Assembly: GCA_019155205.2 (NCBI GenBank)
Contig: JAHNZQ020000172.1
Coordinates: 3,455 to 67,454 of the forward strand
DNA length: 64,000 nucleotides
Direction: 5' to 3'
Source of the DNA: Gracilaria vermiculophylla
Taxonomy: Eukaryota > Rhodophyta > Florideophyceae > Gracilariales > Gracilariaceae
Shown here: positions 1 to 9,504 of the stretch, piece by piece
How the letters are laid out: every line of letters starts with the position of its first letter
How positions within the stretch are numbered: the stretch's first letter is position 1
The notes under the pieces: model-generated
Seen by the model: only the letters and a program-made list of their open reading frames with translations
Database searches by the model: none
Told to the model about the DNA's origin: nothing
Program-made: the position numbers and the translations under genes

Positions 1-180
1 AAAGCATTAGCAGCAAGAGGAGCGCTAAAAACGCACATGAAGTCAGCCCATAACGAATTATGCCGGTATCAATGTGGGCGGTGTTTCACCTTCTTCGCGA
101 GCATGGAAGATGCATCTGTTCACGTGCTCTCAACTCATCCCGGCTACACCTGTGAATCTACGGTTGTGAAGCTGACATGA
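1..180 (+). CDS. C2H2 zinc-finger protein, C-terminal end (5' part outside window)
   Basis: Frame 1 is open from the window edge to a TGA at 178-180 (59 codons). It holds one complete C2H2 finger, CGRC followed by 12 residues, then H, four residues, H (ending HVLSTH). Before it is the tail of another finger (HMKSAH, an H-x4-H pair). The spacing C-x2-C-x12-H-x4-H fits the classical nucleic-acid-binding finger. The reading ends shortly after HPGYTC. The start and most of the protein lie upstream of the window, so target and function are unknown. About 50 bases after the stop the sequence becomes copia-1. Confidence 0.6.
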   Translation, partial: KALAARGALKTHMKSAHNELCRYQCGRCFTFFASMEDASVHVLSTHPGYTCESTVVKLT

Positions 181-228
181 TTTTGTGGCGTGGGGCCCCG
201 CCAGACTTGCTTAACAACTCCTTCTCGT

Positions 229-987
229 CATATTATGTTCCGTATTTTCGCTGATACCATTTGCACACCAGTCTTGCCTTTAATATTTTCTCTTGATTCT
301 TGGTTTCGGGTTTTATCTTGAAAACCCATTTCGGTTGCAAAATATGCATGTCTGATTTTTGAGGGACCAGTTTCCAAGTATTAGTTTCGTATAAATAATT
401 AATTTCTTTTTCCATTGCAGAAGCCCAATAATGTTTTTGAACCCCTGACAGGGCCAACTGTACATTATTTGGTTCTGTTTCGTCTGCAAGCATCATTACT
501 GCACCGGCAGCAGTATCCTCATTTTCATCAGCATGCTCATATGTGAGCCATGTTGGCTGTCTTCCAGTTCTCCGACTTCTCCATGGGGTACTTTCTGGTG
601 CTTGCTCATTTTCTGGAGGTGGGTTGTAAGCCTCAGAATTTTCCAAATCATTTTCCTTTTCAGTGTTCGGCATTACTTCTTTTTCTTTTGAGTTTTCTGG
701 TTCAAAATAAATTTCTTTTTCCACTGAGATTATTTTTGGGGCATCTAGAAAATTTGCCGTTCCACTTACAACCAATCTTCTGGTTGTAACGTCCATGAAG
801 CGATAATGTCTACCTTCTTATCCCAAAAATATACACAGCCTTGACCTGGCATCCTATTTCTTTCTATGATTATTTGGAATAAAAACATATGCCTTGCACC
901 CAAATACTTTGAGATGAGAAATATTTGGTTTCTTTCCGAACCATTTTTCATGAGGACTGCAACTGCCTAGAATTTTGTAGGAACAAA
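229..987 (-). pseudogene. Copia-1 pol, integrase C-terminal part to RT start
   Basis: The minus strand encodes the end of copia integrase (HEKWFGKKPNISHLKVFG near 950), the acidic hinge (EKEVMPNTEKEND near 660) and the RT N-terminal block with KARLVCKWYQ just before the break at about 229. The hinge-RT part is a continuous frame from 796 to 233; the integrase part is in another frame, so at least one frameshift separates them. Copia-2 carries the same protein with the normal continuation (QQNYGIEYFDTYAPV), which shows copia-1 is cut inside the RT domain. Not functional. Confidence 0.8.
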
Positions 988-992
988 ATTCC
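988..992. repeat. Target-site duplication ATTCC, left side of gypsy A
   Basis: ATTCC directly before the LTR start at 993. The same five bases follow the other LTR at 7158-7162. A 5-bp duplication is typical of Ty3/gypsy integration. Confidence 0.85.
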
Positions 993-1439
993 TGTTGCGT
1001 GTCGTACCACTAGGCCGGTGGTTGATGGGAAGACAGTGGCTCGGAACTTGTCGCTTGTGCCAGTGAGCTAAGCTTGTGGATACAGATGAGCGATAGTGTA
1101 GAAAGACTCAGTAGACTGGATCCAGGATATCCACGCGTTCTCACACTGACCAAGTGTGCAGTAGGCAGTGTCGTACGATTCTCGGTGCGAAGGCGGGAAG
1201 TGGTTATACTATTGTAGCTGGCTACCTCACCGAGGAGGCCAGGTCAGGTTTGCCATTTCAGGTTTATATGGACTGGCACAGCAAAAAGACGCATAGTATT
1301 GCTGAGCCAACGTAGAAATACAAACTAACCAATAGAATAAAAGTAAATGGAAGTACAGAAATTCAAATAAAGTTCGGCATGCTGACATTGAGGAATTCAA
1401 ATTGATGCAAACGGGGCATTTCAATGCCACCGTAGCACA
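993..1439 (-). repeat. Gypsy A 3' LTR, 447 bp
   Basis: Same length and nearly the same sequence as 6711-7157. Begins TGTTGCG and ends GCACA on the plus strand. The internal side at 1440 carries a short purine-rich stretch on the minus strand (ATGGGGAA), a plausible polypurine tract. Confidence 0.9.
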
Positions 1440-1457
1440 GTTCCCCATTGCTTAGTT

Positions 1458-2870
1458 TCACATGTTGAGGAACGCCTTGGCGCGCTTCATCATCTCGGTC
1501 AGACTGTGGCGTTTGAAATAAGCTCTTACTTTTGAAGGGACATCCTCGAACATAGTCGACAGAGGCTCCCATGAATCACCGGCTGTATAAAGTTCTTTCC
1601 AGGAGACTAGAACCTCAAAAGCTCCATCCAACTCGTGTAGGTCTTTCACCTTGTCAACCGAATACCAGATACGGTCAGAAAACTCAGCGATCTCTTTCAT
1701 TTGCACTTAAGCTCCAACCAGAGAATCTGCGTAGGGCTTCATGCGTGATATATGTAGATGTTCGGTTTCTTGAGTCAGAAGGTGCTCAACACGAACGATG
1801 AAGTCGGATAAGATTTCTGTAATTCTCTTGGGGCCGACCCAGTTCGCGGACATCTTAGTTCTCGGTCCTTTGGTGCGGGCCACTACGACATAGTCTCCAA
1901 CAACTGGGTTGCAGGAGTAGACATCAGTACGCGCGTTGTGACGTTGAACGGCCGCTTGTAGGGTTGCAGTCAAACTTTTATTGACTTCCTTGTGAATAAC
2001 ATCAATGACGTTCTGTAGCTCATCGATCCGCAGGCGCTGCAGGACTTGGGAATAGTCAACAGAAGAAGATTGACGGTAGTTGATTGAAGAGAGAGCCAGA
2101 TGTAGCGGATTCCCGGATGCTTGGCCAGTATGGACAGTTATAGGGGCGCGGCCTCCAAGACGTCGAGAAGGAGTGTTATTGATTATGCTCTGAATCGCTG
2201 TAACGGTAGTCGGCCACTCAGATTCGGGAATCTTGAATTCGGCGCTAAAAGCACGCATTACACGGAGGGTTTGTTTGCAAACCGCCTCAACTGTTCCATT
2301 TGACCAAGGAACATAAGGCGTTGAGAAGCTGTGTTTAGCTCCCAATGACTTGGCAAGGATCTCTATGATCTCGTTTTTGAAGTTCGTTTCTTGGTCGGAG
2401 AACTACGAGAGTACTGGGGAGAAAGTTGTGAAGTATTCCATAAGGACTTCAGCCGTAGTTTCACCATCAGCTTTTTCACAAGCCCGCAAGAAGCAATTGC
2501 CGGAGAAATCATCTTTGAGTATTGGAAGATACTCCTTGTTATCGGATGACTCGCCGACATAAAGGTAGTCGAAGTGTAACAGCTCTCCAACTCGATCGGC
2601 GTGAATCTGAGATCCAAGTGGGCGATGCACTTTTTCCCCACTCGAGGATAGCAAGCATACTATACAACCTTGCACGAACGCCTTAATGTCTTCCTCCATT
2701 TCATCCCACTCCATTTTCTCCTTAATTACCTTACAAGTCGTTGTGTAGCCTCGATGTCCGCCAAGCCCACAATGAGCGGAAACTGCGATACGAAGCTCCA
2801 AATCCTGACCATCCTTTGGAATGTATATTTTCCCATCGGCGTTTTTCCATAAATATGGGTCATCAGAAGA
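1458..2870 (-). pseudogene. Gypsy A integrase with C-terminal chromodomain-like segment
   Basis: The minus strand gives an HHCC zinc-binding N-terminus (HCGLGGHRG ... CIVC, about 2790-2690), then the core (LLHFDYLYVGE, then FSTPYVPWSNGTVEAVCKQT near 2310), a C-terminal region, and a chromodomain-like end with WYSVDKVKDL and DSWEPLSTM (about 1660-1560). The frame changes near 2403 and again at 1707, so the protein is broken at least twice. The chromodomain is expected to steer integration to marked chromatin in chromoviruses; that is family knowledge, not shown here. Confidence 0.8.
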
Positions 2871-2918
2871 TCGAGTATAACGCTAACCTTCAGGATGAGG
2901 ATATTTTTCTTGGGACTT

Positions 2919-4435
2919 TCAGATGACTTCAAGCGATGGAAGCTCTGGTTTGTCCTCTGGTCGAAGTGGAACTTTGATTGCACTAATTCGACATGCAAGA
3001 GATTTGTCAAAATCAGGAGCAGCCAAACGGGTTAGAATATCTGCCCATAAGTTGCTTTCTTCGGGGATATGCTCGACTGAGAAATTAAACTCAGCCAATC
3101 GGAGCGCCCAGCGTTGGACTTTGTTGACAACATGCCTGGCAACGTTTGCATTGAATCGACTTGGGGAGAAAATGTACAAGAGATTCCTGTGGTCAGTAAA
3201 CAGAGAATATTCACCGCATGCAACCAGATTGTGCGATAAGCGAATAGTCGAGGCAACAATAGCGTACGATTCTTTTTCGGGCATAGTCCATCGAGATGAT
3301 AAGCCTTTGAATGATCCAGACACGAATCCTATAGGATTGTGTTCCCAATCTTATGATGGCTTGCCGGAATTAAATTCTCGCTGAGTCACTTGAGTGAGGA
3401 CTCCCGACCAAAAACGCTCAGATGCGTCAGTGAAAAGACACAGCTGTTGCTCAGAATCAACAGTTGCCAGAGTTGCTTGCTCCTTAATCGCGGTTATGAG
3501 GCTTTGAAATGCACCTTGGTGTTCGTCCCCCCAAGCTGAGAGAGAGCGATTGACGTTGCGTGTATTGCACTTCGCGTAATTGACTTCAAGTAAGTCATGA
3601 AGTGCAAAAATGAGTTGCGAGAATTTGGGAATTGCTGTTCTCATCCAATTAGCAACATACACGAGCTCCATGTGAGCACCAACAGTAGTCTGGGCCGTCA
3701 TACTCGTGAGAGCCTCATACTGACGTGGGTGAAACGTGATGCCGTGTTTGCTTATAATCCGTCCACAGAATTGCACTTTATCGGTGGCAAGTTGGCATTT
3801 TGTTGGATTGAGTTTCAATCCTCGGGTCTGGCATACTTCGAGAGCAGAGCGCAGTTTTTCCAAAAGAGGGGAGGACTCTCTAGTATATCCGAGGAGATCG
3901 TCAAGATAAATAAGTAGATCCATATGTCCAAAGAGTGCTTCCATAGAAGATTGGAAGTAAGCGACAGCATTGGTAGCACCGTAAAGAATTCGGTTTGAAG
4001 TGTAGACGCCGAAAGGGGTGTGAAATGATTGACATTCGCCAGAACTTTCAGCCAAAGGAAATTGCCAATAACCATGTAGAAAATCCAGATTGAACCATCA
4101 CTTGGAGCCTGTCAGCTTGACAAGCATCGGATCCGCGTGAGGCATTGGCCACATATTTTTCTTGGTCTGGGAATTGACAGGTCGGAGGTCTACGGTACAA
4201 CGGAAACCTTCCTTTCTAAGATTTGGTACTATAAGTGGTGCACAAGCCCATTATGACGCATTGTTACGAGTGCTATAGCCAGCGTCAATGAGCTCCTGGA
4301 CTTTCTTCTTGAGAAATGAAAGTTGTTCAGGGGAATAAGTGCGTTGGCCCACCTTAATAGGTCGACCACTTCCTTCAAACTCGATTTTCATCGGGTCAAC
4401 ATCAACAGGAGGGTCTTTTCCTAGTTTCACGAGAA
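2919..4435 (-). pseudogene. Gypsy A reverse transcriptase and RNase H
   Basis: RT begins at LVKLGKDPPVDVDP (about 4430) and includes HGYWQFPLAE and the catalytic box IYLDDLLGY (about 3920-3890, the YxDD motif). The RNase H part includes CLFTDASERFW (about 3440) and LFTDHRNLLYIF (about 3180). In-frame stops and frame changes occur near 4255, 4100 and 3350. RT and RNase H would copy the element RNA into DNA in the cytoplasmic particle. The RT start is separated from its upstream codons by the solo LTR at 4441-5003. Confidence 0.82.
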
Positions 4436-4440
4436 AAACA

Positions 4441-5003
4441 TGTTGGATAAAGTGACTGTGCTGTCACTGACAACTAAATGTTCCGGGGACCATTGGCTGT
4501 GTTGAATGTTGACTTTGTGTGGTACACGTGTGCAACTGTGCTATTCGGGTTGTTGTTGACTACCATATGGTTTCCAGGTGTACACATTGCATACTCAGCT
4601 TAATGTACACCAGATATGGTCTGGTGTAATGTGCCTCGTCATGGTAACTATACACACACATTGCTGTATGGAAACGAGTGGTGGCAGAATACAGAGAGTG
4701 TAAGGTGGTTGAGTGAATTTGTGCATTGTCATGGTCTCGTGGGTGTATGGAACTGTCATGCCTTGTTGTGCCTTGCTGTTGTAAGCATTATTGAATTGTG
4801 GCTAGTACATTTATGTCATGTTACAATATGATTGGTAGTATTGAGTGTCTCGCCTTTTAGTGGAGTTTCTGATTGCAACCTAGTCGGTGCGACTGAGCCA
4901 CTATATAAGTCGTGGTCGAGGCACCTCCCAGTAAATCCAAGCCAGAGCTGGCGAACATTCTTAATATCCCTCCAACCTTTTCTTGCCCTTCTGACCTCCA
5001 ATA
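4441..5003 (+). mobile_element. Solo LTR, 563 bp, inside gypsy A pol
   Basis: Removing 4441-5003 plus one copy of the 5-bp duplication AAACA (4436-4440 and 5004-5008) restores an unbroken minus-strand reading AEFKDVFLVKLGKDPP, the normal gypsy linker into RT. The insert starts TGTTGGA and ends TCCAATA, near-inverted termini. It carries a TATA-like CTATATAAG at about 4901 on the plus strand, about 100 bp from the right end, as in an LTR. No coding capacity. It is the youngest level of a three-level nest. Confidence 0.8.
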
Positions 5004-5008
5004 AAACA

Positions 5009-5720
5009 TCCTTGAACTCGGCTACTTTGTTCCTGATTGCTATCCTGAATTCGTCTTCTAAGAATTTCAAGCCGCGAGCTAGCATAGCTTCAATTGCTTC
5101 TTGAAGTTCACCCTCGTCTTAGGCTCCAATGTCGACGACTTTGTAGTCAATTTCATCGCCATTTTTTAATGGGAAGGAGTCATTCGAAATCATGGAGCAG
5201 AGGCGTGATGGATCGAGCTTCCGTTCGTCATTCTCAACTTCATTAGCCAAGAGCCTTAAACCCAATTTCCCAACTTTGGCGGTGTCTTTCTCATCTAGAA
5301 GCTCGCCGTAGTCGATAGATGCCAGCTTCTCCACGTGGTCTGCGATAAAATCTTTCACATTGAGTTTTGAAGCGACAAGAAAGGGGTTACCGCGTATAAT
5401 CTCACCAGGGCAGGCATTGCCTGGGCGAACGTATCTATCTTTATCCGCCAGAATTTTGACCGTGACATTGCGAAGTCGACACGGCCCGGCCATTGTTTGA
5501 ATAAGCGGGTTCATTTGAGCAGTGCCCATTGCTTGCACGGTATGCCCATCAACGACCTTGAGCAGTTCTGGATTCGAAAGGTGCCTGGTAGGAATAAAAT
5601 GCCCGTGGTCCCCAAAAAAGCCTGCAATTGTCTCAGAGATGGCGTTTCGATCTGCTCCCGAATTGATGCGACAGGCGAACTTGAGTCCTCTGATCTACGC
5701 CTGTACAACGGCTGTGTCGT
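5009..5720 (-). pseudogene. Gypsy A protease-like region and linker to RT
   Basis: The minus strand reads from about 5720 to 5009 with one frame change near 5540. The segment KVVDGHTVQAMGTAQMNPL then continues to RLRNVTVKIL. A long linker follows, ending MLARGLKFLEDEFRI and AEFKDV, where the solo LTR interrupts. Position between gag and RT, and length, fit a retropepsin domain. I do not see a clean D-S/T-G triad, so protease activity is inferred from position only. Confidence 0.5.
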
Positions 5721-5939
5721 CCTCTTTTGAGTTGACGTTAACAGCGGAATTCACATGTTGCTCAGCCATGGTTGGCGTCTTGAGAAGGGAGGTTTTCGGA
5801 TGTTTCTTCTTGCTTTCTCGTTATTCTTCGAGAATCTTCTTCGCTTTATCCTTTGTGGTTTTGGAGCAGTGCTTGACTAGATGCTTGTCGGAACAGGCCG
5901 TATTTAAGCACGGAGGTAGAACACGCTAATCGTTTGTCT

Positions 5940-6667
5940 TTCTATCAGGAGCATCCCTGTTCTTTTCAACAATATATGTGCCAGTTGTCATCTTTTTGGG
6001 AAGGGGTCTGGTCGGTCCACTGGACTTGTTGAGCTGCCGGTACTCCCGGAGAGTCTGAAAGTCTTCAAATATTTCAGCCCTATCTGCGAGAAAACCCATA
6101 AACCCAAAAATAGTTGTTTTTCAAGTCAGCTCTTTCGAGCTCCAATGCGTCTTCCCTTCGAGTTTTCAGTCTCGGAAGTTGAAGGACCAAAATAATGTGC
6201 TTGATTGCTGCGTTCTGAGATGTCTCAACGAAATTCCATCCCCTTTTTTCGCAAAGCTCAAGGTAGGAAGCTGAAAGCATAAGCAGGCGTAGTCGAGCAT
6301 CCGGCTCACTGGCATCGAGCCGAACGTTTCGCTTGACATCAGATAGTGCTGCTTCCATCGACACTGCTCGAGCTCGACCAGCAATTTCTTCGAGCTTCTC
6401 CTTAATAACGATGTCTGTCAATTGAGAAACTTGTGTAAATTCTGGACCGAACACACGAGCGCGTACCAATGACTAAAGGTACGATGCTGCAAAGCATGAC
6501 CGATAAGGCATGTCCTGCGCACCAGCTTGAGACTCGACTGCATCTTCGTAGGTTTCTCGGCCAGCCAAAAAATCTTGGACTGCTTTGCGAGAGATGCTCT
6601 TGATGCGTGGAGCTTGTATTGGCACGAACAAGTGTTTCATACCACCATTATTGTCTTGGTCGCCCAT
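5940..6667 (-). pseudogene. Gypsy A gag
   Basis: The first ATG after the 5' LTR, at 6667, starts MGDQDNNGGMKHLFVPIQAP. The frame closes at 6473 and a neighbouring frame continues from 6469 to 6080 (VRARVFGPEFTQVSQLTDI...). Charged, helical-looking sequence without recognisable catalytic motifs, directly downstream of the LTR and upstream of pol, is what gag looks like in these elements. A zinc-knuckle-like CSKTTKDKAK-type basic stretch may follow near 5870 but is not clear. Broken by at least one frameshift. Confidence 0.6.
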
Positions 6668-6710
6668 AACGCTTGCAACCAGCCACCTGCGCGCAGCTAG
6701 CAGTTATAAC

Positions 6711-7157
6711 TGTTGCGTTTCGTACCACTGGGCTGGTGGTTGATGGGAAAACAGTGGCTCGGAACTTGTCGCTTGTGCCAGTGAGCTAAGCTTGTGGATA
6801 CAGATGAGCGATAGTGTAGAAAGACTCAGTAGACTGGATCCAGGAAATCCACGCGTTCCCACACTGACCAAGTGTGCAGTAGGCAGTGTCGTACGACCCT
6901 CAAAGCGAAGGCGGGAAGTGGTTATACGATTAAAGCTGGCTACCTCACCGAGGAGGCCAGGTCAGGTTTGCCAGGTCAGGCTTATATAGACTGGCACAGC
7001 AAAAAGACGCACAGTATTGCTGAGCCAACGTAGAAATACAAACTAACCAATAGAATAAAAGTAAATGGAAATACAAAAATTCAAATAAAGGTTGGCATGC
7101 TGACATTGAGGAATTCAGATTGATGCAAACGGGGCATTGCAATGTAACCGTAGCACA
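6711..7157 (-). repeat. Gypsy A 5' LTR, 447 bp
   Basis: Pair of 993-1439, same 447-bp length. Followed at 7158-7162 by the target duplication ATTCC. On its internal side lies CAGTTATAACTG (6701-6712), a perfect palindrome at the LTR/internal junction where a primer-binding site is expected. Confidence 0.9.
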
Positions 7158-7162
7158 ATTCC

Positions 7163-8947
7163 AAATCCCATTCGCAGTTTGGATAGCTTCAGCCCAAAAC
7201 GTTCTAAGAATGTTCCTAGAAGTAAAGCATACATCTTGCTTTTTCACAAAGTGTTCGGTTAATTCTTTCCGCCACACCATTCTGTTGTAGTTTGTGTGCT
7301 CCAGTACCCTCGTGGATGATACCTTTGTGTTTGAAATAATTTTCAAATGCCTTAGAAAATTATTCTTCCCCTCTATCACTTCTAAATAGTTTGATAGAAA
7401 CTCCTTCTTGATTTTCCACCATAGCTAGAAATTATCGGGTTTTTTCAAATGCTTCTTATTTGGTACGGAGAAAACAGGCAAATGATTTTCTTGCACAATC
7501 ATCAGTGAAGGTTATGAAGTACAATTTTCCTCCTTTGGATTTTGTACTCATAGGTCCACAAAGATCCGTGTGTATGAGTTCTAATTTTCTCTTTGATTGA
7601 AAATTTCTTAATGATAGAAATGATTTTGAACTCATTTTCCCAGGTACACATCCCTTGCATGTACATATATATTTTTGCTCCAATTTTCTGGAACACCATC
7701 TGCGGTTTTCTTCGATAAGATTTGGCTCAACACTGATTTTCCAGCGTGTCCTAGTCTGGCATGCCAAAGTTTTTGCTCCGTTATAGTTGCTGAGTATGCT
7801 ACATAATTTTCCTCGATCTTCTTGGAGCTCTTAAAGCAGTAGAAAGAATTTTCTTTCTTGACCTAAAGGAGTTTTTCATTTGAATATTTGGATGAAACGG
7901 TGCACCACCCTTGTCGAAAATAAACTCTATGTCCACGTTCATCAATTTTCCCAATAGATAAATTGTTTGTAGCAATTTTCGGGACAAATAAAACATCTTG
8001 CACAGGCAGTTTCTTTTTAGACCCATTCACAGAAATTTCCATAGGCATGTTTCCCTTTTCAGTTGATTTGACATGGGTTCCATCTCTTAGTCTGATGGTA
8101 AATGGCTCAGTTCATTTTAAAGTTTCCTCCATTTTTGATTATTGGTCATGTGGAAGGATGCACCAGAGTCCATATAACATGTTCCATAGATTCTTCTTTG
8201 GTCTTTTTCAGCCATCAAATGCTTTCCGGAGCACTTATTACTCGTGTTGAGCTGTGTAGAAATTTTTGTATCCTTTTAGCGTTTTTTACAGTCCGCAATT
8301 TTGTCCCCTTTCTTTCCACAGTAGTGACAGATATAGGGAAATTTGTATATTTGCTTGTTAACTTTTCCCTGTAGGAGACTTCCAGATTTTTCTTGCTCTT
8401 CAGAAGATTTTTGTCTGAACTCTTTACGCAAAACTCTAGCGTGGATTTCTTCAATGCTTAGCTTCTCAGCTATATTTTCCAATGTAACAACCAAACTTTC
8501 ATAGCTTTTTGGTAGGCTACGCAATAATCTCATAGTATATTCTTCTTTTGTTTTATCCACCTCCAGCTGTTTCAATTTTGTTTTGAGACGCTCTAATTAT
8601 TCTATATGTTGTTTGGCTGATTCTCCTTCGTGGAGCCTTTTTGACGTAAAGCCCTCCTCCGTGGTCATCTTATTCGCCATACCCTTATTTTCGTACAATT
8701 CTGCAAGGGCGTTCCAGGCTTCTGTACCGGTTTTGCATGACTCAACATAGACTATTTGATTATCATTGAATTATAAACAAGTATCTATTAATGCGTTCTC
8801 ACTAGCAGTAGCATTATTTTCCTCTTCTGCTACAGCTATCCGATACCCCTTCTTCTTAAGGTAATTTGTCATGCGAAGTTATCAAGAGAAATAATTATCT
8901 CCATTAAGTTTCTCTATTTTGAACGTGCTCTTGTCTTCTATATCCAT
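7163..8947 (-). pseudogene. Copia-1 gag, protease and integrase N-terminal half
   Basis: Gag starts MDIEDKSTFKIEKLNGDNYF at about 8947. It has a CCHC-type zinc knuckle CHYCGKKGDKIADC (about 8310), where the usual His is Asp. A frame change leads into the aspartic protease box MDSGASFHMTNN (about 8170). The pre-integrase zinc region (TCKGCVPGKMSS) and integrase core with HTDLCGPM (about 7590) and NGVAERINRTL (about 7280) follow. Stops interrupt the integrase. The sequence breaks at 7163, exactly at the gypsy A target duplication. Confidence 0.82.
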
Positions 8948-8965
8948 GTTTCTTGTTGACGTGAA

Positions 8966-9157
8966 TTAACGAGTTTCGATTTTCGGAAATGGCACAGCGT
9001 ACTGTACTGTATGGTCGATTACGGTTTTTGACGGTTTTTGACGGTTTTGCCCCATTCTGATAGCACGGATTTTGAATTTCTGATTTCTGTACTGTTCGAT
9101 TCTATGGTTTTCGTACAACCTCGAACTTCTACGATGTTGTTCGGATTTCAAGTTCAC
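8966..9157 (-). other. Copia-1 leader reading frame, 63 codons
   Basis: Small frame between LTR and gag, starting MNLKSEQHRRSSRLYENHR. Copia-2 has the same 63-codon frame at 44418-44609 with few changes. It contains a short tandem repeat of TGACGGTTTT. It may only be conserved because the two copies are young relatives. Confidence 0.35.
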
Positions 9158-9208
9158 GGCCGACTTCTAAGCTGGTGTACTAGCGACGAGATTGACTTAG
9201 GCGTAGTC

Positions 9209-9221
9209 TGGGTCCATAACC
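9209..9221 (-). other. Copia-1 primer-binding site, initiator tRNA-Met anticodon arm type
   Basis: The minus strand reads GGTTATGGACCCA three bases from the 5' LTR. This is complementary, with one mismatch, to the anticodon stem-loop of eukaryotic initiator tRNA-Met (GGGCCCAUAACC), the half-tRNA priming used by Drosophila copia. Confidence 0.65.
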
Positions 9222-9224
9222 TAT

Positions 9225-9504
9225 TGTAAATAGGTGTAGTACAGAGCTTAGAAAAAACTTGAGTATACGCAATGTTGTTTTATATCGATGACTCGGCTTG
9301 ACTTCTATCATTCATCAAACCCTGTCTGCAATTCTTTCTTATATAGTGTGCTCATAATTTACTATAGTCTTCTAGAACTTTTAATAGTTTCTATCATAAA
9401 GCATAAAATACTTCTACATAATTTCTTCTATAGGACTTTCTAGAAGTCCTAGATATTAGCAGTTTCTAGTTGCTTCCTAGAAGATTCTAGATGCTTCTGC
9501 AACA
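9225..9504 (-). repeat. Copia-1 5' LTR, 280 bp
   Basis: Begins TGTAAATAGG and ends CTGCAACA on the plus strand. Near-identical to both copia-2 LTRs (40984-41264 and 44677-44957). The only LTR of copia-1. An ATG at 9491 lies inside it, so it is not a native start for the host frame that follows. Confidence 0.88.

Larger units (their letters stand above)
993..7157 (-). mobile_element. Gypsy A: complete Ty3/gypsy element inserted in copia-1
   Basis: Bounded by two 447-bp LTRs (993-1439 and 6711-7157) with TG...CA ends and a 5-bp target duplication ATTCC. Pol reads on the minus strand: gag about 6667-5940, protease/linker 5720-5009, RT 4435-3351, RNase H 3323-2919, integrase 2870-1707, and a C-terminal chromodomain-like segment 1706-1458. 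That order (integrase last, chromodomain after it) marks a chromovirus-type Ty3/gypsy element. The RT is split by a solo LTR at 4441-5003. Frameshifts and stops make it defective, but the LTRs are still very similar, so insertion is fairly recent relative to other elements here. Confidence 0.92.
229..9504 (-). mobile_element. Copia-1: Ty1/copia retrotransposon, 3'-truncated, split by gypsy A
   Basis: On the minus strand this runs 5' LTR (9225-9504), primer site, leader, gag, protease and integrase to 7163, then is cut by gypsy A (993-7157). The integrase C-terminal part and the start of RT resume at 987 and continue to about 229, where homology with copia-2 stops. The two halves join in sense: upstream ends in the integrase block containing NGVAERINRTL, downstream continues HEKWFGKKPNISHLKVFG. 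No 3' LTR is present, so the RT core, RNase H and 3' LTR are lost. Several stops and frameshifts show it is dead. Closely related to copia-2. Confidence 0.85.

Noticed and set aside
4816..5085. 89-codon minus ORF as a gene
   Set aside because: It is half gypsy A linker and half solo LTR; the frame disappears when the insertion is removed.
9491..9504. ATG at 9491 as the start of the GC-rich host gene
   Set aside because: It lies inside the copia-1 LTR, and the same bases occur in copia-2 LTRs.
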